A stretch of DNA of 64,000 nucleotides. It comes from Antarcticibacterium flavum. Lineage in GTDB: Bacteria; Bacteroidota; Bacteroidia; Flavobacteriales; Flavobacteriaceae. Location: contig NZ_CP040812.1 of NCBI RefSeq assembly GCF_006159205.1, positions 3,782,001 to 3,846,000 of the forward strand, in the 5' to 3' direction. Every line of letters starts with the position of its first letter. Within the stretch, counting starts at the first letter, position 1. Shown one piece after another: positions 8,985 to 17,465 of the stretch. The notes beneath the pieces were generated by a model. That model was not told the origin of the DNA and made no database searches. It was given only the letters and a program-made list of their open reading frames with translations. The position numbers and the translations under genes are program-made.

Positions 8985-9233
8985 TTAGCGGTCTATAGAC
9001 CCCATAACTTTTTGCATAAAATTGTTACAGGCATCTTTTTCCGGGGTACCTTCTTCTATCATTTGATGCACTTCAACGGCACCGCATAAATTGGAGATCA
9101 ATTCTCCTATAACATCCATTTCCTCATCTGTAACAGAGCGGTGTTCTGTAAAACTTTCCAGAACTTCAATGGTATGCTGTAATTTTTCGGCATCGTTGTT
9201 ACGCTGTAAATGTCTAATTACTGGCAACTTCAT
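8985..9233 (-). CDS. small conserved flavobacterial protein (DUF6952-like)
   Basis: 82 residues, acidic and helical, with two cysteines (in NLCGAVEVH and KDACNNFM). I recognise it as the small protein that follows thioredoxin and peroxiredoxin genes in flavobacteria, filed I believe as DUF6952; its function is unknown. Its start overlaps the end of the thioredoxin gene by 20 bases, so translation is probably coupled. Context points to peroxide or thiol homeostasis. No signal peptide or membrane segment is seen. Confidence 0.8.
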   Translation of the reverse strand: MKLPVIRHLQRNNDAEKLQHTIEVLESFTEHRSVTDEEMDVIGELISNLCGAVEVHQMIEEGTPEKDACNNFMQKVMGSIDR

Positions 9234-9528
9234 TTACTAAGTCTTTAAGAAGTTCAAATTTGTTGGTTTGAACCTGGTTAATTAAACTTCCATTTCTAAA
9301 AGTTGCAAAGGTTGGCAGGTTGTTCACGTTGGCCATTTTTCTGGATTCCGGAAATTTTTCAGCATCTACCATTATAAATTTAGCTTGCTCATTCTCCCCG
9401 GCCAGTTTTTTGAATTTTGGCTTCATAACTCTGCAGTTACCGCACCATCCGGCCATATATTGAACAACAATAGTATCACCTCCTGCAACTATATCATTCA
9501 AATTATCCTGTTCTAATTCCTTTACCAT
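9214..9528 (-). CDS. thioredoxin-family protein with a CGNC active site
   Basis: A 104-residue cytosolic thioredoxin fold: the active site reads WCGNC (28-32) instead of the classic WCGPC, and the cis-proline is in NNLPTFATF. The Asn in place of Pro would alter the redox potential. It lies 13 bases downstream of a 2-Cys peroxiredoxin and overlaps the following small gene, so it is likely the dedicated reductant of that peroxiredoxin. Confidence 0.88.
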   Translation of the reverse strand: MVKELEQDNLNDIVAGGDTIVVQYMAGWCGNCRVMKPKFKKLAGENEQAKFIMVDAEKFPESRKMANVNNLPTFATFRNGSLINQVQTNKFELLKDLVNEVASN

Positions 9529-9541
9529 AATAGTGGGTTTT

Positions 9542-10186
9542 TTAGTTTGCGCTTGTGCTTAGGTAGGAAGCAACACCTTCACGGTTCGCGTGCATAGCTT
9601 CTTTTCCTTCTTCCCAGTTTGCAGGACAAACTTCTCCTTTTTCCTGTACGTGGGAGTAAGCATCGATAAGACGCATAAATTCTTTTACATTTCTTCCAAG
9701 TGGCATATGGTTTACACTCTCGTGGAAGATAGTTCCTTCCTCGTCGATAAGGTAAGTAGCTCGGTATGTTACGTTATCACCTTCTACAGTCACAGCTCCT
9801 GTTTCCTCGTCATATTGCTCGTTGGAAATATCAAGTATTCCTAACTGCGAGCTAAGGTTCCTGTTAGAGTCTGCAAGGATTGGATAAGTTACCCCTTCGA
9901 TCCCGCCATTATCTTTAGCGGTGTTCAACCAGGCAAAGTGAACCTCTGCAGTGTCACAGGAAGCTCCTATTACTTTTACATTCCTTTTTTCAAACTCTCC
10001 CAGAGCTTCCTGGAAAGCATGTAATTCTGTTGGGCAAACAAAAGTAAAATCTTTTGGATACCAGAACAGCAATACTTTTTTGTTATTCTTTTGAGCTTCT
10101 TCAAGAACGTTTATCTTGAAAGTATCGCCCATTTCATCCATTGCGTTTACACTTAAATTTGGAAATTTTTTTCCTACTAAAGCCAT
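9542..10186 (-). CDS. typical 2-Cys peroxiredoxin (AhpC/Prx1 class)
   Basis: The 214-residue protein carries the peroxidatic motif FTFVCPTE (Cys51) and the resolving motif GEVCPANW (Cys187), in the expected typical 2-Cys arrangement. Such enzymes reduce H2O2 and organic peroxides; no AhpF is nearby, and the adjacent thioredoxin is the obvious electron donor. It heads a three-gene operon (peroxiredoxin, thioredoxin, small protein) closed by the terminator at 8931-8963. The C-terminal tail after Cys187 is about 27 residues long, as in overoxidation-sensitive members. Confidence 0.93.
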   Translation of the reverse strand: MALVGKKFPNLSVNAMDEMGDTFKINVLEEAQKNNKKVLLFWYPKDFTFVCPTELHAFQEALGEFEKRNVKVIGASCDTAEVHFAWLNTAKDNGGIEGVTYPILADSNRNLSSQLGILDISNEQYDEETGAVTVEGDNVTYRATYLIDEEGTIFHESVNHMPLGRNVKEFMRLIDAYSHVQEKGEVCPANWEEGKEAMHANREGVASYLSTSAN

Positions 10187-10223
10187 ATAAATTGTTGTTT
10201 AGGTTATTATTATTTTGAGTGTG

Positions 10224-10231
10224 CAAATTTA
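10224..10231 (-). promoter_or_regulatory. putative -7 promoter box of the peroxiredoxin operon
   Basis: On the minus strand TAAATTTG matches the Bacteroidota -7 consensus TAnnTTTG, 38 bases before the peroxiredoxin ATG. No good TTG is seen at the usual distance upstream, so the match is partial. Confidence 0.4.
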
Positions 10232-10355
10232 AGAAATCAATGCTCTCGTTAAGCTTTGAAAAATTCTAAATTCCTATTCTAAAATAGATTTATCTTATAG
10301 AAAATTTAAGCCTTAATAGGGTGATCTTATTGTTCGTTATGTAAGCCTTTGTTTC

Positions 10356-11837
10356 CTAGCTTTTTGAAGAAATCAGCTGCTTTATTTTAATATTTAAAGC
10401 TGCATATAGAAGCGTCGTGAACGGACTCAAATAATTAAAGAAGGCGTATCCAAAATAGGAGATCACGGGGACTCCTAATACCTGGCTGTGATAGGCTCCA
10501 CAGGTATTCCATGGAATAAGTACAGAAGTCACTGTTCCTGAGTCTTCAAGAGTACGGCTTAAATTTTCCGGAGCCAGGCCTTTATCACGGTAAGCTTTGG
10601 CAAACATCTTCCCGGGAACTACAATTGCGAGGTATTGGTCTGATGCTGTTGCATTAAGAGTGAGGCAGCTAAAAACTGTACTGGCAAAAAGGCCAAAAGT
10701 CGTGTGGAACATATTAAGTAAGGCCTGGCTTATTCTTGCAAGAGCCCCAATAGCTTCCATAATTCCGCCAAAGACCATTGCACATATAATAAGCCAAATC
10801 GTACCAAGCATCCCGGCCATTCCACCTGAGGAAAACAGGTCATTGAGATCTTCGTTATCTGTCACCACAGCAGTGTCTACAGTGATAGCATTCATAATCC
10901 CGCGGTACCCGCTAATGAAGTCGAGATTATCTGTCCCTGCAATTTGTGCCACGATCCCCGGCTGAAAGATAAGAGCCGCCGCCGCACCTAATAGAGTTCC
11001 AAGCAGGAGTGCTATAAGAGGCGATACTTTTTTAATGATCAAAGCAATGACTATAACAGGTACGAGAAATAACCAGGGGGAAATATTGAAGGAAGATCTT
11101 ATTGAATCCAGTATAACCGAAGTATCTGTGACGCCAGATACATCAAGGTTCAATCCTATAATGATAAAAACCAGGATAGTTACCGTAATTGTGGGAACGG
11201 TAGTAAGGGTCATATATCTTATATGGGTAAAAAGATCTGTCCCTGCCATTGCTGGGGCCAGGTTGGTGGTGTCGCTCAAAGGGGAAAGTTTGTCTCCAAA
11301 ATAGGCGCCGGAAAGGATTGCCCCTGCCGTCATTCCTACAGATATTCCCAAAGCTTCTGCAATTCCTATAAGAGCTATTCCTACTGTTGCAGAGGTTGTC
11401 CAGCTGCTACCCGTGGCAACAGAGATCACAGAACATATTATCACACAGGCAGCCAGAAAGATAGTGGGATTTAAAATTTGCAGCCCATAATAGATCATGG
11501 TTGGGATAATGCCGCTCACCAGCCAGGTTCCTGCCAGAGCCCCAACCATAAGTAAAATAAGAATTGCTCCGGCGGTACTCTGTATATTATTGGCAACGGC
11601 ATCTATCATATCATTATAGTCTACCTTATTAAAATAGCCTACAATTGCTGCTATGGCACCACCCAGGAGTAGCACGAATTGGTTTGAGCCGCTAAGGGAA
11701 TCATCACCAAAGACATACACATTAAAACCCAGCATCGCCACCAGGGCAATGACAGGGATGAGTGCCTCTCCAATCCTTAAATCTTTATTTTTTATTATAG
11801 GTTCGTTCTCAAAGGAAGTATCCTGGTTTTCCATCAA
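10356..11837 (-). CDS. nhaC: NhaC-family Na+/H+ antiporter
   Basis: A 493-residue polytopic inner-membrane protein with about a dozen hydrophobic segments. Family signs include the ATGSSWTTSATVG loop, GAYFGDKLSPLSDTTNLAPAMAGTDLFTHIRYM and SCLTLNATASDQYLAIVVPG. The last stretch also holds PENLSRTLEDSGTVTSVLIPWNTCGAY. These are hallmark stretches of NhaC antiporters, which exchange cytosolic Na+ for external H+ and in some members exchange malate/lactate. It is monocistronic: 480 empty bases lie upstream and the peroxiredoxin operon downstream. The Na+ role would suit a marine or saline habitat. Confidence 0.92.
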   Translation of the reverse strand: MMENQDTSFENEPIIKNKDLRIGEALIPVIALVAMLGFNVYVFGDDSLSGSNQFVLLLGGAIAAIVGYFNKVDYNDMIDAVANNIQSTAGAILILLMVGALAGTWLVSGIIPTMIYYGLQILNPTIFLAACVIICSVISVATGSSWTTSATVGIALIGIAEALGISVGMTAGAILSGAYFGDKLSPLSDTTNLAPAMAGTDLFTHIRYMTLTTVPTITVTILVFIIIGLNLDVSGVTDTSVILDSIRSSFNISPWLFLVPVIVIALIIKKVSPLIALLLGTLLGAAAALIFQPGIVAQIAGTDNLDFISGYRGIMNAITVDTAVVTDNEDLNDLFSSGGMAGMLGTIWLIICAMVFGGIMEAIGALARISQALLNMFHTTFGLFASTVFSCLTLNATASDQYLAIVVPGKMFAKAYRDKGLAPENLSRTLEDSGTVTSVLIPWNTCGAYHSQVLGVPVISYFGYAFFNYLSPFTTLLYAALNIKIKQLISSKS

Positions 11838-12315
11838 ATAGATTATATAATCAAGGGGACTAGAAGTTTTACTATCCCTGCAGATCTATGGTTGCTAATT
11901 TTTCGGTTATAATGTTACGATTTTCGAGGAAATTGGGCAAGCCTAAATATTAGAACCTGTTTCAGCATTGCATAAATGGAAAATAAGGTTGTGCGGGCAA
12001 AAGGGTCCTGATCGCTTTCACTTCTAATTTAGATTCAAAGTTAATATATGGAAAAGGATCACTTCTTAAAGAGCTTCGGCCGAATAGGAATTTTTCTTTT
12101 CTTTCTGAAGGTGAGGCGGATGTTCATTGAAAAATACTAAAAACTGAAGCCTTTCAGAAGTAGAGGGCCGAAACCAGAATCTTATCCTGAAAAGCGCAAT
12201 GTTAACAGGTAAAAAACTTCAGAAGTTGTTCAGAAGAAAAGCCGGAAACACCCGAAGCCTACTAATAAAAAAGCCGGAAATTAAATTCCGGCTTTTTAAG
12301 ATATATTGTCTAAAT
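11838..12315. other. intergenic stretch without a gene
   Basis: 478 bases between the NhaC start and the end of the PLP lyase gene. Apart from the terminator hairpin at 12268-12297 I see no ORF of credible composition, no RNA gene and no repeat shared with the rest of the window. It should hold the nhaC promoter close to 11840-11900. Confidence 0.5.
12268..12297 (-). terminator. rho-independent terminator
   Basis: A 12-bp stem (AAAAAGCCGGAA / TTCCGGCTTTTT) with a 6-base loop lies 19 bases beyond the stop of the PLP lyase gene. Its A/T flanks would let it work in either direction. Confidence 0.85.
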
Positions 12316-13530
12316 CTAAACTTCGACACTATTAAAAATTCCTACTTCTTCCATACACTCCTTCATCATTTCATACGTTCGTTCTATATCGTTATCCAGA
12401 CCAATGGAAAATCTTATTAGCCCGTCGCTTAATCCCATTTCCTTTTGTTCTTCTTCAGGGATCTCAGAGGAAGTAGAGCTTCCCGGTGCGCTAAAGAGGG
12501 TTTTATAGAATCCCAGGCTTACCGCCAGGTAACCTAAATTCTTATCCTGCATTAGCTCCATAAGCTCATTGGCTTTATCCAGGCTTCCCACATCAATGGT
12601 AAGCATCCCTCCAAACCCATAATCTGCATTCATCATACTTTTGAACAATTCGTGGCTGGGGTGGGAAGTAAGTCCCGGGTATACTGTTCTAAGACCGTCG
12701 GCCTCAAATTTCTCAGCAAGGAACATGGCATTTTTGCTATGTTGCTTTATACGAATATGCAAAGTTCTCATATTTTTGAGGATGGAGGCAGATCTTAAAC
12801 TGTCCATAGTTGGCCCCAACAGCATATTTGCGCCGTCATTTACACTGCGCAGGGAGTTGATGAAATCCTGGCTGGCACAGGTCACACCTCCCACGGTGTC
12901 ACTACTTCCATTAATGAACTTGGTGAGGCTATGAATCACTATATCTGCACCCAGTTCCACCGGGGTAATGGAAAGAGGGGAGAAGGTATTATCCACTACC
13001 AGCGGAATGTTATATTTTTTCGCAATTTTGGCAAGCGCAGCAATATCTGCCACTTCCAGGAGTGGATTGCTAACAGATTCGCAATAAAGTACTTTAGTGT
13101 TCTCATTAATTGCAGCCTCTACCGATTCCAGCTTTGTAATATCTACAAAGGAGGTCTCAATATTAAGACGCGGAGCAAAATTTTTGAGGAAAGCATAGGT
13201 TCCCCCATATATTGTTCGGCTGGAAACTATGTGGTCCCCGGCCTGGCACAGTTGTAACAGAGTACCTGTAATTGCTCCCATTCCGGAGGCTGCAACATTG
13301 GCCGTCTCGGTACCTTCCATCGCTGCAAGGGCTTCCCCCAGGTAAAGATTGGAAGGAGAGGAGTGCCTGGAGTAGAGGTAACAACCATCTGCATTTCCTT
13401 CAAAGGTATCAAACATTGTTTTTGCTGAAAGAAAAGTATAGGTAGATGAATCGGATATTGAAGGGTTAACTCCTCCAAACTCTCCAAAATATTGAAGGTC
13501 CTGAATTTTATTGGCCGGTTTATATTTCAT
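12316..13530 (-). CDS. Cys/Met-metabolism PLP enzyme, probably methionine gamma-lyase type
   Basis: About 404 residues of fold-type I PLP enzyme. Seen motifs: YSRHSSPSNLYLGEALAAMEG near the N-terminus (R in the PLP-phosphate site), VASGMGAITG, TIYGGTYAF, LYCESVSNPLLEVADI, VVDNTFSPLSITP, and the Schiff-base region IHSLTKFINGSSDTVGG. Family members are cystathionine gamma-synthase, beta-lyase and methionine gamma-lyase. The divergent Lrp/AsnC regulator favours a degradative lyase, but this is inference. The ATG at 13530 is preferred to an in-frame TTG at 13560. Confidence 0.87.
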   Translation of the reverse strand: MKYKPANKIQDLQYFGEFGGVNPSISDSSTYTFLSAKTMFDTFEGNADGCYLYSRHSSPSNLYLGEALAAMEGTETANVAASGMGAITGTLLQLCQAGDHIVSSRTIYGGTYAFLKNFAPRLNIETSFVDITKLESVEAAINENTKVLYCESVSNPLLEVADIAALAKIAKKYNIPLVVDNTFSPLSITPVELGADIVIHSLTKFINGSSDTVGGVTCASQDFINSLRSVNDGANMLLGPTMDSLRSASILKNMRTLHIRIKQHSKNAMFLAEKFEADGLRTVYPGLTSHPSHELFKSMMNADYGFGGMLTIDVGSLDKANELMELMQDKNLGYLAVSLGFYKTLFSAPGSSTSSEIPEEEQKEMGLSDGLIRFSIGLDNDIERTYEMMKECMEEVGIFNSVEV

Positions 13531-13579
13531 GACAGGTTGATTTTGATTATTAGTAACCAAATTTCAGCATAAACTGATA

Positions 13580-13604
13580 AATAATCAAGGCTATGGTGAT
13601 TATT
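13580..13604. promoter_or_regulatory. palindrome between lyase and Lrp genes, likely Lrp operator
   Basis: AATAATCA (13580-13587) and TGATTATT (13597-13604) are perfect inverted arms around 9 bases, with further partial symmetry outward (CTGA/TCAG). It lies in the divergent 165-base promoter region, 50 bases from the lyase start. An AT-rich palindrome there suits an Lrp/AsnC dimer. A short tandem repeat (ATTTATCTAAAA twice) follows at 13630-13653. Confidence 0.5.
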
Positions 13605-13695
13605 CAGAATATAAAACTACTAGAGTGACATTTATCTAAAAATTTATCTAAAAAAGTATATCTTCGAATTCTTAAACCGAATATTTTTCTAAATA

Positions 13696-14154
13696 ATGAA
13701 ACTGGATGCGATAGATTTAAAGATCCTGCAGCAACTTCAGCAGGATAGTAAGATCACGAATAAGGAGCTTTCCGTAAAGTTAAACCTATCTGTCACGGCG
13801 ATCTATGAACGCATAAAGCGGCTGGAACGAAATAGGGTGGTATCAAAATATGTAGCCCTGGTAAACCCTGAAAAAGTAGAAAAATCCTTTACCGTTTTAT
13901 GCCAGATAAAACTGCTTCAACATACGAAAGCTTATATGATCAAATTCGAGGCAGAGGTAGCCAGGTTGCCGGAGGTGCTGGAATGCTATCACGTAAGCGG
14001 GGAGTATGATTATAATCTTAAGGTCATGGTGAAGGATATGGAAGCCTACCGGGAGTTTATGGTAACTAAACTTACTACCCTGGAGCATATAGGAAGCACG
14101 CAGAGTACTTTTATTATTAGTTCGGTTAAAAATACTACGGTCCTGCCGCTTTAG
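13696..14154 (+). CDS. Lrp/AsnC-family transcriptional regulator
   Basis: 152 residues: an N-terminal winged helix-turn-helix (LDAIDLKILQQLQQDSKITNKELS, with the recognition helix VTAIYERIKRLE) is followed by the AsnC/RAM ligand domain (CYHVSGEYDYNLKVMVKDMEAY). Such proteins form octamers that sense amino acids. It is transcribed away from the methionine gamma-lyase-like gene, the usual layout for a specific local Lrp regulator, so methionine or a related amino acid is the likely effector. Confidence 0.93.
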   Translation: MKLDAIDLKILQQLQQDSKITNKELSVKLNLSVTAIYERIKRLERNRVVSKYVALVNPEKVEKSFTVLCQIKLLQHTKAYMIKFEAEVARLPEVLECYHVSGEYDYNLKVMVKDMEAYREFMVTKLTTLEHIGSTQSTFIISSVKNTTVLPL

Positions 14155-14688
14155 AACAATTTCTGCTTATTCCATTTATCTCAATGATTAGAGACAGATT
14201 TTTTTTATTCCCATTCCTGTGGGAAGACCGGCAACTGTATCTGTCAACCGCCTTATAAGTTTACCATTTTTCTTCCATCTTTTATCAACCGGGTTATAGC
14301 TTGATAATTTACTTTTTAGCCGGAGTTATATAAGGGTATTGGAATCAATTTGATTTGGTTGATATATCTTCTTTCCTTTTTAATAAAACTACCCAGTTTG
14401 CTTTTCTGGATTAGGAATTCAGTTTCCCTAACATTTGATTTATAAAAGTTTCACCCCATCTTTTTATGTAAGAGGCTGAAAATTAACATATTGTTTAAAA
14501 AGCTTAAAATCAGTGTAATGTGCCTTTATCAGCTGTTTAGAATATATGTAAAAGTTTGAAAATCAATAAAATTCAAAAAAAACATGTATCTTAAAAGGGG
14601 ACATTTAAAGAAATCCCGTGCTGTAATTCCCACACACGGCGAAAATGTCATTCTCAACTATCAATTTATTTATTCAACTAATATTTAT
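14155..14688. other. intergenic stretch, probable promoter region of the amine cluster
   Basis: 534 AT-rich bases between the Lrp gene and the first aminotransferase. An open frame reaches back to 14584 but its codons read as unrelated low-quality sequence, so I do not count it. The short imperfect inverted repeat ATCAA/TTGAT near 14343-14363 could bind a regulator. I see no RNA gene or terminator. Confidence 0.45.
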
Positions 14689-15999
14689 ATGACTGAACAG
14701 CAGACACAAGCACAGGGACTTCTAAACAGGAGAAAAAATGCTGTCGCCAACGGCGTAGGAGTTTTTAACACAGCCACTGTAAAAGAGGCAAAAGGAGCAA
14801 TAATAACAGATGTAGATGGAAGGGAACTTATTGACTTTGCCGGCGGTATTGGTGTGGTCAACGCCGGCCATTGCCCGGAACCTGTAGTAGAAGCCATTAG
14901 GGAGCAGGCTGGAAAATACCTGCATACAAGTTTTAATGTGGTTACTTACGAACCTTACATACAGTTATGTGAGGAACTGGCAGAGATCCTGCCTCACGGT
15001 GAAAAAACCAAGGCAATGCTAATAAGTACAGGTGCTGAAGCTGTTGAAAATGCAGTAAAGATCGCGCGCCAGGCTACGAAGCGGCCGGCAGTTCTTTGTT
15101 ATACTGAAGCTTATCACGGCCGTACGTTGTTGGGAATGAGCCTTACCAGTAAAGTAAATTATAAATTCTTTTCGGGCCCTTTTGCGCCTGAAGTATATAG
15201 AATTCCTTTTCCAAATTTTTATAAATATCACGGCACCCGGGATATGGATGAATTTGTGGAGACGGAGCTCACGAGGTTACATGAGAGCGCCCACAGTATG
15301 GTAGATATTAACAGTGTTGCTGCTATAATTATCGAACCTATACAGGGCGAGGGAGGATTTAATCCTGTCCCGCAAAAATACCTCGAGGGTTTACGGTCTT
15401 TTTGTGATGAACACGGGGTGTTGCTGATTTTTGACGAAATCCAAAGCGGATTTTGCCGCACGGGGCATTGGGCAAGCTGGCAGCACTATAATGTGCAGCC
15501 GGACCTGAGCACCTACGCCAAATCTTTGGGTTCCGGTCTTCCAATCGCGGCAGTAGTTGGGCGTGCTGAAATCATGGATGCAGCCGGACCCGGTACAATT
15601 GGCGGAACCTATATTGGAAGTCCAATATGTTGTGTGGCAGCATCGGCTACTATAAAATTTATGAAAGACCATAATCTTAATGAACGTGCTTTACATATAG
15701 GAAAGATAATTACCGATAGAATCGAAAACCTTCAGAAGGAAATACCTGAAATAGGTGATGTACGGGGAATAGGTGCAATGATCGGGATCGAATTCGTAAA
15801 GGACAATGACCCGGGAAAACCTCATAGTGAACTTTGTGATAAAATAGTAAAAGGCTGCTCTGCAGAGGGTCTTATCCTTCTAAGCGCCGGAACGTTTAAA
15901 AATGTTATAAGGATCCTTTCACCACTTGTAATTACAGATGAGGAACTTAATAAAGGCCTGGATATCCTGGAAAACCAGATAAGAAAAAACCTGAAGTAA
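14689..15999 (+). CDS. class III PLP aminotransferase (4-aminobutyrate/putrescine aminotransferase type)
   Basis: 436 residues from the ATG at 14689 (MTEQQTQAQG). Class III signs are FAGGIGVVNAGHCPEPVVEAI, EAYHGRTLLGMS, IIEPIQGEGGF, DEIQSGFCRTG with the PLP-N1 Asp249, and Schiff-base Lys278 in YAKSLGSGLP. It resembles GabT (GABA plus 2-oxoglutarate to succinate semialdehyde plus glutamate). Putrescine or other omega-amine substrates are also possible. It opens a run of six same-strand genes, and a semialdehyde dehydrogenase lies just beyond them, which supports an omega-amino-acid role. An upstream in-frame ATG (14584) would add 35 atypical residues and is rejected. Confidence 0.88.
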   Translation: MTEQQTQAQGLLNRRKNAVANGVGVFNTATVKEAKGAIITDVDGRELIDFAGGIGVVNAGHCPEPVVEAIREQAGKYLHTSFNVVTYEPYIQLCEELAEILPHGEKTKAMLISTGAEAVENAVKIARQATKRPAVLCYTEAYHGRTLLGMSLTSKVNYKFFSGPFAPEVYRIPFPNFYKYHGTRDMDEFVETELTRLHESAHSMVDINSVAAIIIEPIQGEGGFNPVPQKYLEGLRSFCDEHGVLLIFDEIQSGFCRTGHWASWQHYNVQPDLSTYAKSLGSGLPIAAVVGRAEIMDAAGPGTIGGTYIGSPICCVAASATIKFMKDHNLNERALHIGKIITDRIENLQKEIPEIGDVRGIGAMIGIEFVKDNDPGKPHSELCDKIVKGCSAEGLILLSAGTFKNVIRILSPLVITDEELNKGLDILENQIRKNLK

Positions 16000-16111
16000 G
16001 ATTAAAAATTAGAAGGATTAACCTGGAAAATAAAATAGAAAAGAAATAAGACGCATCAAGTGGCCTCTGAATAACAACTTGAATTTATAATAAATCACTA
16101 AAACAGAATAA

Positions 16112-17047
16112 ATGAATCCATTTGCAATTGCAGGAATACAAATGAAGGTATCTGCCGTCGCTTCTAATGTAGAAATGATGAAGCTTAAACTCGATATCAC
16201 TATGAGCCTATATCCCTGGGTGGAAATGGTGGTTTTTAGTGAATTATGCGGTTATGGTCCCCTCACTCATACAGCCCAGGAGATTCCCGGGGAATTTGAA
16301 AGGGAGATGCAGGCGATGGCCAAAAAACACCATATATGGTTGTTACCGGGTTCTATTTTTGAAAAGAGTCATGGAAAAATATACAATACAGCAACTGTAA
16401 TAAACCCGGATGGGGAAATTGTAACCCGTTACAGGAAAATGTTTCCGTTTTATCCCTACGAGGTAGGAGTGACGCCGGGATCCCAGTTTTGTGTATTTGA
16501 TGTACCCGGGGTAGCAAAATTTGGATTATCCATTTGCTATGATATGTGGTTTCCGGAAACAGTGCGCACCCTGGCAGTAATGGGAGCAGAAGTAATACTG
16601 CACCCCACTATGACCGGTACAATTGACAGAGAAATAGAATTGTCCATAGTAAGAGCAATGGCTGCGGTGAACCAGTGCTATTTCTTTGACGTTAACGGGC
16701 TGGAATCAGGTGGGAATGGCAGGTCCCTTGTTTGCGGGCCAGATGGCAGGGTAATCTACCAGGCAGAGGGCAATGAAGAAATTTTTCCATTGGAGCTCAA
16801 TATTAGCCGGGTGAGAAGAAGCAGGGAGCTGGGAGTACTGCGCCTTGGCCAGCCATTAAAAAGTTTCAGGGATCATATAGGGCAGTTTAATATATACCAG
16901 GCAGGGACCCAGTTACCTTATCTACATTCCCTGGGGCCACTCATTAAACCATCCCGGGTAGATAAACTTGCAAAGTTAAAAATGCAGGAAAATGAATACG
17001 AACCACCTTCTAATCCCACAGGATACAAAGGGTTTAATGAACTATAA
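16112..17047 (+). CDS. carbon-nitrogen hydrolase (nitrilase superfamily amidase)
   Basis: A 311-residue cytosolic enzyme with the full Glu-Lys-Cys triad: Glu44 in FSELCGYG, Lys109 in RYRKMFPFYP, Cys142 in SICYDMWFPE. These enzymes hydrolyse carboxamides or N-carbamoyl groups with release of ammonia. Close context (amino-acid decarboxylase, GABA-type aminotransferase) makes N-carbamoylputrescine amidase-like or omega-amidase activity attractive, but the substrate is not visible. The C-terminal 60 residues (GQFNIYQAG to the end) extend beyond the usual core. It lies 112 bases after the aminotransferase and 13 before the VOC gene. Confidence 0.87.
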   Translation: MNPFAIAGIQMKVSAVASNVEMMKLKLDITMSLYPWVEMVVFSELCGYGPLTHTAQEIPGEFEREMQAMAKKHHIWLLPGSIFEKSHGKIYNTATVINPDGEIVTRYRKMFPFYPYEVGVTPGSQFCVFDVPGVAKFGLSICYDMWFPETVRTLAVMGAEVILHPTMTGTIDREIELSIVRAMAAVNQCYFFDVNGLESGGNGRSLVCGPDGRVIYQAEGNEEIFPLELNISRVRRSRELGVLRLGQPLKSFRDHIGQFNIYQAGTQLPYLHSLGPLIKPSRVDKLAKLKMQENEYEPPSNPTGYKGFNEL

Positions 17048-17060
17048 AAAATAAAAAGAC

Positions 17061-17462
17061 ATGGGCGGAGGATCACTAAAAAAAGCTAAAAAAACTTTGA
17101 AAAGCTATGTAAGCTGGTTTGAAATTCCTGCAGTTAACTTCCAGCAGGCAGTAGATTTTTACAATAATATCTATGACATAGAGATGGAGACAAATTTCGA
17201 TGGCCAGTACGCAATGGCATATTTTCCAGCAGGCAAAGGTGTTGGCGGTGCAATAGTTGCCGGCCCGGGTTCCACCCCCAGTGACACAGGTCCCTTGCTT
17301 TACCTTAATGGAGGTGATAACTTAGAGAAGATACTAAGCAAAATAGAAACTGCAGGAGGAAGAATAATCATGCCTAAAACCCATATAAGTGAAGAAGCCG
17401 GGTACTTCGCAATTTTTATAGATTCTGAAGGAAACAAACTAGCCCTACACTCAAAAAAATAA
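17061..17462 (+). CDS. VOC-superfamily (glyoxalase/dioxygenase-like) protein
   Basis: 133 residues with one vicinal-oxygen-chelate repeat pair: SWFEIPAVNFQQAVDFYNNIYD at the start and GGRIIMPKTHISEEAGYFAIFIDSEGN at the end. The latter has the usual late Asp/Glu and the GY..F strand. Members range from metal lyases and dioxygenases to ligand-binding proteins. It sits tightly between the amidase and the decarboxylase (3 bases), so it is surely cotranscribed and probably handles a small intermediate. An exact role cannot be given. Confidence 0.82.
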   Translation: MGGGSLKKAKKTLKSYVSWFEIPAVNFQQAVDFYNNIYDIEMETNFDGQYAMAYFPAGKGVGGAIVAGPGSTPSDTGPLLYLNGGDNLEKILSKIETAGGRIIMPKTHISEEAGYFAIFIDSEGNKLALHSKK

Positions 17463-17465
17463 TAT

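Noticed and set aside
14584..14688. N-terminal extension of the aminotransferase from an upstream ATG
   Set aside because: The added 35 residues do not look like the family and the ATG at 14689 gives the normal start.
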